Part shown: positions 1 through 5,403 of the stretch, piece by piece
Numbering within the stretch: the stretch's first letter is position 1
Layout: each line of letters starts with the position of its first letter
DNA from: Thermoflexus hugenholtzii JAD2
GTDB lineage: Bacteria; Chloroflexota; Dehalococcoidia; UBA2979
Assembly: GCA_945889565.1 (NCBI GenBank)
Contig: CAMDBZ010000066.1
Location: 1 to 8,506 of the forward strand
DNA: 8,506 nt
Direction: 5' to 3'
Program-made: the position numbers and the translations under genes
The notes under the pieces: model-generated
What the model was told of the DNA's origin: nothing
The model's database searches: none
Seen by the model: the letters and a program-made list of their open reading frames with translations, nothing else

Positions 1-384
1 GCCCAGATGGACTTCGAGATCACCGTCGACTACGCCAAGGAGCGCGTCCAGTTCGGCCGCCCCATCGGCTCCTTCCAGGCCATCCAGCACAAGTGCGCCG
101 ACATGGTCACCGACGTCGATGGCTCCCGCTTCATCATGTACAAAGCTGCCTGGTCCCTGAACTCCAACCAGCCCGACCAGCAGATGGCCGTCAACATGGC
201 CAAGGCCTGGACCTCCGAGGCCACCCGCCGCGTCGTCGCCCACGGCCAGCAGATCCACGGCGGCATCGGCTTCACCAAGGACTACAAGATCCAGCTCTTC
301 TACCGCCGCCAGAAGCGCTCCGAGCTCGCCTACGGCGACGGCGACCACCACCGCGAGCTCGTCGCCCAGCAGCTCGGCATCTAG
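1..384 (+). CDS. Acyl-CoA dehydrogenase, C-terminal part (5' end outside window)
   Basis: The reading frame is open from base 1 and ends with TAG at 382-384, giving 127 residues of a flavoprotein whose start lies upstream. Family members are usually about 380-400 residues, so roughly the last third is present. The segment YAKERVQFGRPIGSFQAIQH is the classic start of the C-terminal helical domain, which contacts FAD and the tetramer interface. HGGIGFTKDYKIQLFYRR followed by a YGDGDHH tail is the typical end. The enzyme oxidises an acyl-CoA to the trans-2-enoyl-CoA in the cytoplasm and passes electrons to ETF. The substrate cannot be read from this fragment. The usual W-E after GGIGFT is replaced by K-D, so the position of the catalytic base should be checked on the full protein. 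The ATG at 7 is internal, not the start. Confidence 0.93.
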   Translation, partial: AQMDFEITVDYAKERVQFGRPIGSFQAIQHKCADMVTDVDGSRFIMYKAAWSLNSNQPDQQMAVNMAKAWTSEATRRVVAHGQQIHGGIGFTKDYKIQLFYRRQKRSELAYGDGDHHRELVAQQLGI

Positions 385-427
385 CCCGAGCCGCTCAAGG
401 CACGCGCCACCGGCTTCGGCACTACGA

Positions 428-458
428 CAGAGCGGCCGCCCTTCGGGCGGCCGCTCTG
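428..458 (+). terminator. Strong hairpin terminator after the acyl-CoA dehydrogenase gene
   Basis: Bases 428-441 and 445-458 form a perfect 14-bp stem, CAGAGCGGCCGCCC against its complement, closed by the three-base loop TTC. It begins 43 nt after the dehydrogenase stop codon. There is no real T tract after it (CGTTGCC), which is common in high-GC genomes. It separates the dehydrogenase transcript from the ATPase gene downstream. Confidence 0.75.
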
Positions 459-552
459 CGTTGCCAGCACGCTTCCGGACGCACCGCGCGCCGCCACCGG
501 CTGTGGCCTAACTGTCACCCTAGCGGACTATCCTAAGGCCCCTGCCTGGCCG

Positions 553-558
553 TAAACT
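553..558 (+). promoter_or_regulatory. Candidate -10 element of the AAA ATPase gene
   Basis: TAAACT fits the TAnnnT pattern of a -10 box. It would start transcription near 565, leaving a leader of about 16 nt that holds the Shine-Dalgarno sequence AGGAGGT (570-576) four bases before the ATG. The longer string CCGTAAACTC (550-559) recurs in front of the HD hydrolase gene at 4768-4777. No convincing -35 is visible at the right distance, so this is tentative. Confidence 0.35.
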
Positions 559-580
559 CGTCGCGTTCGAGGAGGTCCCG

Positions 581-1822
581 ATGTCGCGCATCACCGAGAG
601 AGTCGTCGCCGAGCGCGGACAGCTCCTCACACAGGCCTTCACGCCGACCAGCCCGATTCGCCTCCCAGAACTCCTACGTGGACGGGGCAATGTCCTCCGC
701 GATGTGCTTGACGCCGCGCGCACCGAGGCAATGCACATCGTGCTGTACGGCGATCGCGGCGTTGGCAAAACATCGCTGGCCTACGTAGCAGGGGCGCTGC
801 TGCAGCGACCACCCAGCACCCAGCAGTCGCCGCAGTTGGGCGTGCTGTTTGCATCCTGCTCCAGCAGCGACGACTACTCGACGCTTTGGCGGGCCGTCTT
901 CAGCGACGTCATTACGGCCGAGCGCACGCGGGCCATGGGGTTCACAGGTGACGATGCGACGGTCGGGACCGGGAATCTGCAGATTCCGCTGGAGTCCCTA
1001 CGCACGCCAGCGCAGGTTCATCAGATCGCACGTTCGCTTGCTGGCCCGCTGCTCATCATCATCGACGAATTCGATCGGCTTCCTGGTGAGGAAACGCGCA
1101 CCCTGATGGCTGACACGATCAAGCTGTTCGCTGATCGAGCCACGAATGCGACGATCATGATCGTAGGAGTGGCTGACTCAGTCGCCGAGCTCCTGCAGGC
1201 CCACCAGTCGATCGGGCGGAACCTCCAGGAGATCCACGTGCCGCTCATGTCCGAGAACGAGCTGCGCGAAATCGTTGAGAAGGGCTGGACGGCAGCCCGG
1301 ATGACGTGGGCCGAGGGCGTTTCCCGCAAAGTCGCTCGCCTCGCTCGTGGGTACCCGAACTATGCCCACATGCTTGCGCGCGAGACGGGTCGCGCCGCGC
1401 TGAACAGGCAAGACGACGGAATCCTCGATCTGGACGTACAGGAGGCGATCAACGGTATGGTCGAGGGGCCAGCTTTGGGCCTCCGAACTGACTACGAGCG
1501 GGGGGTCGACTCACCACAGCCTGAGAATCTCTTCAGGCAGGTGCTGCTGGCATGCGCACTGGCGGAAAAAGACGCTCTTGGTCGCTTCGCGGCCGCTGAC
1601 GTGCGGGCACCGCTTCGCGCGATCACTGGTCGGAACTACTACGATATCCCCCACTTCCAAAGCCACCTAACGAAATTCTGCCAGTCGCCCCGCAATATCC
1701 TCAAGCAGAGCGGCGCACCGCGCAGCTACCGTTACCGCTTTGTCGATCCCCGAATGATCCCGTACGTAATCCTCAAAGGAGCGGCGGACAATCTGACGAC
1801 GCTAGAGCAGGCGTTGCGGTAG
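581..1822 (+). CDS. AAA-type P-loop ATPase (ORC/Cdc6- or STAND-like) with C-terminal winged-helix-like region
   Basis: This 413-residue cytoplasmic ATPase has Walker A GDRGVGKT at residues 57-64 and Walker B LLIIIDEFDRL at 157-167. A sensor-1-like strand, IMIVGVADSV, lies at 192-201. SIGRNLQEI at 210-218 carries a plausible arginine finger. A lid helix region ARGYPNYAHMLARETGRAAL at 255-274 resembles the lid of ORC/Cdc6-like and STAND ATPases. Residues about 315-400 (HFQSHLTKFC, YRYRFVDPRMIPYVI) look like a winged-helix module that could bind DNA or a partner. The start is set by AGGAGGT four bases upstream of the ATG. It stands alone, after a terminator and before htpX. Its codon use (frequent AAA, CTA, GCA and other A/T-ending codons) is less GC-biased than that of the surrounding genes, which suggests horizontal acquisition. 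The substrate is unknown; a defence or replication-related role is possible but unproven. Confidence 0.85.
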   Translation: MSRITERVVAERGQLLTQAFTPTSPIRLPELLRGRGNVLRDVLDAARTEAMHIVLYGDRGVGKTSLAYVAGALLQRPPSTQQSPQLGVLFASCSSSDDYSTLWRAVFSDVITAERTRAMGFTGDDATVGTGNLQIPLESLRTPAQVHQIARSLAGPLLIIIDEFDRLPGEETRTLMADTIKLFADRATNATIMIVGVADSVAELLQAHQSIGRNLQEIHVPLMSENELREIVEKGWTAARMTWAEGVSRKVARLARGYPNYAHMLARETGRAALNRQDDGILDLDVQEAINGMVEGPALGLRTDYERGVDSPQPENLFRQVLLACALAEKDALGRFAAADVRAPLRAITGRNYYDIPHFQSHLTKFCQSPRNILKQSGAPRSYRYRFVDPRMIPYVILKGAADNLTTLEQALR

Positions 1823-1965
1823 GGCGTGCACCGTCGCCGCCCGCACCGTCCCGGCCGCCCATCAAAGTTGTTCCGCCAGAGCGGCAACAGCACCCCGCTC
1901 GGCACTCTCGTCCCTTGCCCCCCCACTTCACACATCCCTAACCCATCACGCGCCCCGCCCTGCCC

Positions 1966-1971
1966 TACAAT
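1966..1971 (+). promoter_or_regulatory. Candidate -10 element of htpX
   Basis: TACAAT is a 5-of-6 match to the TATAAT consensus in an otherwise very GC-rich intergenic stretch. It implies a transcription start near 1978 and a leader of about 43 nt before the htpX ATG. No good -35 hexamer lies 16-18 nt upstream. The leader contains a GC hairpin (1982-1988 with 1998-2004). Confidence 0.45.
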
Positions 1972-2020
1972 CGATGTGGAACGCGCGCGACAAGCGAGCG
2001 CGCGGGGAGCGAAAGGACCG

Positions 2021-2869
2021 ATGAACAACCTCAAGACCGCAGTCCTGCTCGCCGCCATCAGCGGCCTGCTCATCGCCGTCGGTGGCGCCATCGGAGGCGC
2101 GGGCGGCGCGATCACCTTCGCGCTCATCGCCGCCGCGATGAACTTCGGCTCGTACTGGTTCAGCGCCGACATCGTGCTGCGCACCTCCGGCGCGCACGAG
2201 CTGCAGCGCGAGCAAGACCCGCAGCTCTTCGCGCTCATCGAGGATGTCGCGCAGCGCGCCGGCGTGCCCATGCCGCGCGTCTACGCCATTGACTCGCCGC
2301 AGCCCAACGCCTTCGCCACCGGCCGCAGCCCGAGCCACGCCGCGGTCGCCGTCACCACCGGCATCCGCGCGCTGCTCACCGAGCGCGAGCTTGTCGGCGT
2401 GCTCGGCCACGAGCTCGCGCACGTCAAGAACCGCGACATCCTCACGTCGTCGATCGTCGCGACGATCGCATCGGCGATCTCGATGATCGCGTGGATGTCG
2501 ATGTTCTTCGGCGGGCGCGGCGACAACCGCAACCCGCTCGTCGGCCTCGTCACCATGCTCATCGCGCCGATCGCCGCCATGCTGATCCAGCTCGGCATCA
2601 GCCGTGCCCGCGAGTACCAGGCCGACCGCGACGGCGCGCGCACCGTCGGCGACCCCGAGGCGCTCGCCTCCGCCCTCGCCAAGCTCGAGCAGGGCGCGCA
2701 GCGCATCCCCATGGATGTGCCGCAGTCGACGGCGCACATGTTCATCGTTAACCCGCTCGCCGCGCTCTCCGGCCGCGGCCTCGGCGGACTGTTCGCGACA
2801 CACCCGCCGATCGCCGAGCGCATCGAGCGCCTGCGCAGCATGCGCGCCACCGCCCCCACGCTCGACTAA
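2021..2869 (+). CDS. htpX: HtpX, membrane zinc metalloprotease (M48B)
   Basis: This 282-residue protein has the usual length and layout of HtpX, an integral membrane protease that degrades misfolded membrane proteins with its active site in the cytoplasm. Two N-terminal membrane helices lie at about 7-24 and 26-46. The zinc motif HELAH is at 130-134 (His130, Glu131, His134), and the third zinc ligand is probably Glu198 in SRAREYQAD. Two further helices lie at about 142-163 and 174-194. The family ending FATHPPIAERIERL is at 258-271. The ATG at 2021 was chosen because MNNLKTAVLLAAISGLL matches the family N-terminus and AAAGGA lies just upstream. An in-frame ATG at 1826 would add 65 Pro/Arg-rich residues that do not look like HtpX. 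It is monocistronic, ending at a bidirectional terminator. HtpX genes are often stress-induced in other bacteria; no known heat-shock operator is visible here. Confidence 0.95.
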   Translation: MNNLKTAVLLAAISGLLIAVGGAIGGAGGAITFALIAAAMNFGSYWFSADIVLRTSGAHELQREQDPQLFALIEDVAQRAGVPMPRVYAIDSPQPNAFATGRSPSHAAVAVTTGIRALLTERELVGVLGHELAHVKNRDILTSSIVATIASAISMIAWMSMFFGGRGDNRNPLVGLVTMLIAPIAAMLIQLGISRAREYQADRDGARTVGDPEALASALAKLEQGAQRIPMDVPQSTAHMFIVNPLAALSGRGLGGLFATHPPIAERIERLRSMRATAPTLD

Positions 2870-2891
2870 ACGCCCGCGCACCACACGCAAC

Positions 2892-2920
2892 GAAGAGGGG
2901 CGCTTCGAGCGCCCCTCTTC
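2892..2920. terminator. Bidirectional hairpin terminator between htpX and the convergent secreted-protein gene
   Basis: GAAGAGGGGCGC (2892-2903) pairs perfectly with 2909-2920 around the loop TTCGA, in which T and A can pair as well. The stem starts 22 nt after the htpX stop and ends 26 nt before the stop of the minus-strand gene. The A-rich GAAGA and T-rich TCTTC ends allow it to work in either direction. Confidence 0.8.
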
Positions 2921-2946
2921 ACACCTCGAGCTGCTCGCCGAAGTTG

Positions 2947-3576
2947 CTACCGCGCGCGTCGATCCGTTGCGAGCCGCGAACCGCCGACAAGCACCGTCGC
3001 GAGCGCGAACAGCGCGAGCACCGTCGCCGCCGCTGCCGACGTGCCAGCCAGCCCCGCCGAGCCCGTCGCGGGTGCGCTCGGCGCCGCCGCCGTAGCCGCC
3101 GGCGTCGCCGCCTGCTGCGCCGCCACCGTGAACGTCACCGAGCCGCGCGCCGCGCACGCCGTGTGATTGAACTGCCCCAGCACGACCTCGACGGTGTGCG
3201 ACCCCGCCGCAAGCGCGCCGAGGTTCTGCGTCAGCGCCGCCGCGTGGATGATCTTCGGGTCGCCCGACGGCACGACCGCACCAGCCGCCGTCGCAGGCGT
3301 GTCGACGAAGTAGTGCACGTGGAACGACGTCGGGTCGCCGTCCGTCGCCGCCTTCACGTTCAGCGTCGGCGTGATCGCCACGCTCACCGTTGTCGGCGCG
3401 GCCGATGTCGGCGCAGTCACCACCACCGTCGCCGTCGGACACGGCGCGACCGTAGGCACCGGCGTCGGCGTTGCCGTCGGCGTTGCCGTCTGCGCCTGCG
3501 CCACTCCCGTTGCCACCGCCAACATCAACGCCACGCCCGCGCCAATCGCGAGCACGCGTCTCACACCACCGAACAT
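2947..3576 (-). CDS. Secreted, C-terminally anchored protein with a His-rich beta domain (DUF4399-like)
   Basis: The ATG at 3576 gives 209 residues and is supported by GGAG six bases upstream. It is also followed at once by a clean signal peptide (MFGGVRR, a hydrophobic core, and cleavage after VAQA at residue 28). The reading frame extends further upstream, but that part lacks signal character. After a Thr/Pro linker (TATPTATPTPVPT, residues 30-42) comes a compact domain at about 63-152. It contains FHVHYFVD, GDPKIIH, GSHTVEVVLG and FNHTA. The spacing of His86, His88, His111, His127 and His138 resembles DUF4399-like domains and could bind metal. An Ala/Pro linker leads to APATGSAGL (168-176), a hydrophobic helix at about 181-199 and a basic tail RLATDRRAR. 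This resembles an imperfect LPXTG-type sorting signal, or simply a membrane anchor. The function is not recognised. Confidence 0.82.
   Translation of the reverse strand: MFGGVRRVLAIGAGVALMLAVATGVAQAQTATPTATPTPVPTVAPCPTATVVVTAPTSAAPTTVSVAITPTLNVKAATDGDPTSFHVHYFVDTPATAAGAVVPSGDPKIIHAAALTQNLGALAAGSHTVEVVLGQFNHTACAARGSVTFTVAAQQAATPAATAAAPSAPATGSAGLAGTSAAAATVLALFALATVLVGGSRLATDRRAR
3467..3490. repeat. Two tandem copies of a 12-bp unit in the Thr/Pro linker
   Basis: GGCGTTGCCGTC occurs at 3467-3478 and again, unchanged, at 3479-3490. On the minus strand it encodes the DGNA-free linker pattern TATP-TATP just after the signal peptide of the secreted protein. Such short coding repeats can change copy number by slippage and alter linker length. 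Confidence 0.6.
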
Positions 3577-3615
3577 TCGTCGCTCCAGTCGTCTGCATCG
3601 AGCCTTGGAGCGCGC

Positions 3616-3621
3616 AGTGTA
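3616..3621 (-). promoter_or_regulatory. Candidate -10 element of the secreted-protein gene
   Basis: On the minus strand these bases read TACACT (preceded by GGGG), a TAnnnT-type -10. It would start transcription near 3609, about 33 nt before the ATG at 3576. The region 17 nt upstream does not match TTGACA, so support is limited to the -10 and its position. Confidence 0.35.
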
Positions 3622-3716
3622 CCCCGCCCGAGCTTGCGCGTACCGACGAGCTGATGCGAGGTCATGAGATGCCCCGACGCAGTGCGCGCAGCAGCGACGA
3701 GCGCCAACCGCGAGAG

Positions 3717-4706
3717 CTAGTCCGCCGCCGGCAGCGCCACCTGGAAGCACGACCCGTCCGTCACCGTCGGGTCCACCCACACGCGACCGCCCTGCAGCTC
3801 CACCAGCCGCCGCACCGTCGCCAGGCCGATGCCCGAGCCGTCTCGCGCGCCCACGCCCTTACCGCGCGCGCGCAGCGTGAAAATGCGCTCGCGCTCGTCC
3901 GGCGGCACGCCGATGCCCCAGTCGCGCACCGCGATGCGCACCGTGTCGCCCTCGCGCGTTCCGCCGATGCGGATCTGCGCGGCGCGCCCCTGCGCCCGGT
4001 ACTTCACCGCGTTCTCGACGAGGTTCGCGAACACGCGATACAGCGCATCGCGGTCACCAATCACCGCCGGCAGCTCGCCGATCTCGACGATCGCGTCCGC
4101 CAGCTGCACCTGCGCGTCCAGCGCCGTCATCACGTCGCCCACCAGCGCGCGCAACTCCACCGGCCGCGCCGCCAGCGGCCGCGCCGCATCGTCGGCCGCG
4201 AGCCGCCGCAACGACTGTGCGAGCGTCTGCGCCTGCGCCGTCGCCACCACTGCGCGCCCCGCGATATCTCGCGCCTCCACCGGCAGCGGCCCCAGCGCGC
4301 CCGCGTTCAACAGCTCGAGGTAGCTGCGCGTCGTCATCAGCGGGCCGCGCACGTCGTGCGCGAACGCCGCCAGCTCCAGCCGCAGCGCGCCCAGACGCTG
4401 CTCCAGCCCGGACCCGCGCACCAGCAGTCGCCGCAACGCGAGGTGCAGCAGCGCGCCGCCCAGCACCGGCATCATGAACAACAGCTCTACCGCCATCGAG
4501 TCCCACGCCTCGCGCGCCGCGAGCGCCGCGATGCCGAACGCGGCCGTCAGCGACACCGCCCAGATCACGAAGAAGCTCATGCCATCGGCGAACGCGGACG
4601 CGCGCCGGCTCCAGCCGGATGCGCTGAGCGCGGCACGCACGGCCGCCCCTGCCGTGCGTCCCTCGCCACCGATGGGCTCCGGGGCCAACGCCCCTGCGTG
4701 CTGCAT
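3717..4706 (-). CDS. Orphan membrane sensor histidine kinase
   Basis: This 329-residue protein has two membrane helices at about 43-64 and 71-91 with almost no extracytoplasmic loop, so it probably senses within the membrane or inside the cell. The dimerisation helix carries the H box FAHDVRGPL, with the phospho-accepting His117. The ATP-binding domain follows: N box NLVENAVKY at 228-236, G1 box RDWGIGVPP at 261-269, F box ERIF at 273-276, and G2 box GSGIGLATVRRLV at 290-302. Glycine and acidic residues needed for ATP binding are intact. The ATG at 4706 is preferred because GAGG lies seven bases before it. An in-frame GTG at 4739 would add 11 residues but has no ribosome binding site. No response regulator is next to it, so its partner must be encoded elsewhere. 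It is transcribed divergently from the HD hydrolase gene. Confidence 0.92.
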   Translation of the reverse strand: MQHAGALAPEPIGGEGRTAGAAVRAALSASGWSRRASAFADGMSFFVIWAVSLTAAFGIAALAAREAWDSMAVELLFMMPVLGGALLHLALRRLLVRGSGLEQRLGALRLELAAFAHDVRGPLMTTRSYLELLNAGALGPLPVEARDIAGRAVVATAQAQTLAQSLRRLAADDAARPLAARPVELRALVGDVMTALDAQVQLADAIVEIGELPAVIGDRDALYRVFANLVENAVKYRAQGRAAQIRIGGTREGDTVRIAVRDWGIGVPPDERERIFTLRARGKGVGARDGSGIGLATVRRLVELQGGRVWVDPTVTDGSCFQVALPAAD

Positions 4707-4737
4707 CCTGCCGCCTCTACTGCTCGGACCTGGCTCC

Positions 4738-4743
4738 ACCGTA
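4738..4743 (-). promoter_or_regulatory. Possible -10 element of the histidine kinase gene
   Basis: The minus strand reads TACGGT, a TAnnnT hexamer, which would start transcription about 25 nt before the ATG at 4706. Seventeen bases further upstream is TAGGGA, only a weak -35 match. If real, the two divergent promoters in this 76-nt gap nearly touch. Confidence 0.3.
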
Positions 4744-4770
4744 CGGGCGACGCCGGGCGCTCCCTATCCG

Positions 4771-4776
4771 TAAACT
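4771..4776 (+). promoter_or_regulatory. Candidate -10 element for a leaderless HD hydrolase transcript
   Basis: TAAACT lies six bases before the ATG at 4783, so transcription would begin at or next to the A of the start codon. No purine-rich ribosome binding site lies between them (CCCGCA). This arrangement is the usual signature of leaderless mRNA. No clear -35 is visible. Confidence 0.5.
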
Positions 4777-4782
4777 CCCGCA

Positions 4783-5391
4783 ATGCCACCCCGGCGCACC
4801 CCTGAAGCCGCCCCCTTCGCCGAGGCCGCCGCGCTCCGCGCCGCGATGCGCCCGGAGCTGCCACCCGGCCTCGTAGAGCACATCGACCGCGTTGTCGCGC
4901 TCGCCGGGCCGCTCGCCACCCGCCACGGCCTCGACGTGACCCGCACGCTGCTCGCCGCCCAGGCGCACGACCTGCTGCGCGCCGTGCCCCCCGTGGAGCT
5001 GCTCCGCCGCGCCGAGGCCGCCGGGCTGCCCATCGACCCCATCGAGCGCGCCGAGCCGGTGCTGCTGCACGGCCCGCTCGGCGCGCACGAGCTCGCGTCA
5101 CGCGGCTGGATGACCGACCCGCTCGTGCTCGACGCCGTGCGCTGGCATACCACCGGACACCCCGCCTACCTGCCCGAGGCGTGGGCCGTCTTCGTCGCCG
5201 ACAAGGTCGACCCCCACAAGGTCGACCGCTGGCCCGCGCTCGCCGCCGTCGCCGAGCTCGCCGAGACCTCCCTCGAGCTCGCCGCGCTCGCCTACCTCGA
5301 GCTGAACGCCGCGCGCGCCCGCCGCGAGGGCTGGCTCCCCCACCCCCTCGCGGAAGCGACGCGGCTGGCCCTCCGCCGCCGGCTGGCCTGA
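4783..5391 (+). CDS. YqeK-like HD-domain hydrolase (probable symmetrical Ap4A hydrolase)
   Basis: This 202-residue cytoplasmic protein contains the HD metal-binding pattern of YqeK. His33 is in VEHIDRVV, His62-Asp63 in AQAHDLLR, His96 in VLLHGPLGA, His122 in RWHTTGHP and Asp140 in VFVADKVDP. The combination HD, LLHG, HTTG and AD-K-P is specific for this family, whose studied members split diadenosine tetraphosphate symmetrically into two ADP. The length is close to the family norm, with about 20 extra Pro/Ala residues at the N-terminus. YqeK is often encoded beside nadD and rsfS, but neither is here. The ATG has no Shine-Dalgarno sequence and a -10-like TAAACT sits just before it, so a leaderless message is likely. 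It ends 12 nt from the convergent beta-propeller gene, with no hairpin in the gap. Confidence 0.85.
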   Translation: MPPRRTPEAAPFAEAAALRAAMRPELPPGLVEHIDRVVALAGPLATRHGLDVTRTLLAAQAHDLLRAVPPVELLRRAEAAGLPIDPIERAEPVLLHGPLGAHELASRGWMTDPLVLDAVRWHTTGHPAYLPEAWAVFVADKVDPHKVDRWPALAAVAELAETSLELAALAYLELNAARARREGWLPHPLAEATRLALRRRLA

Positions 5392-5403
5392 GTCGCGGAA
5401 GCG

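Noticed and set aside
506..534. TATCCT at 529-534 as an alternative -10 for the ATPase gene
   Set aside because: No -35 at a suitable distance; TAAACT closer to the gene gives a more plausible leader.
1867..1888. Imperfect hairpin (GTTG-TT bulge-CCGC with GCGGCAAC) after the ATPase gene
   Set aside because: Only eight pairs with a bulge and no T tract; too weak to call a terminator.
1826..2020. Upstream in-frame extension of htpX to the ATG at 1826
   Set aside because: The extra 65 residues are Pro/Arg/Ser-rich and unlike any HtpX; the ATG at 2021 has a purine-rich site and the family N-terminus.
1946..3598. A 550-codon open frame on the minus strand across htpX and the intergenic terminator
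   Set aside because: It is the antisense shadow of htpX and of the secreted-protein gene. Its product is Arg/Gly/Asp/Ala low-complexity sequence and it crosses a strong terminator hairpin.
3577..3780. N-terminal extension of the secreted protein up to 3780
   Set aside because: It would put 68 residues before a textbook signal peptide and overlap the 3' end of the kinase gene.
4707..4739. GTG start at 4739 for the histidine kinase
   Set aside because: No ribosome binding site precedes it, and it overlaps the proposed -10; the ATG at 4706 has GAGG at good spacing.
3471..4805. A 444-codon open frame on the plus strand opposite the histidine kinase
   Set aside because: The product is His/Arg/Ala-rich without domains, while the minus strand carries a complete kinase with all motifs.
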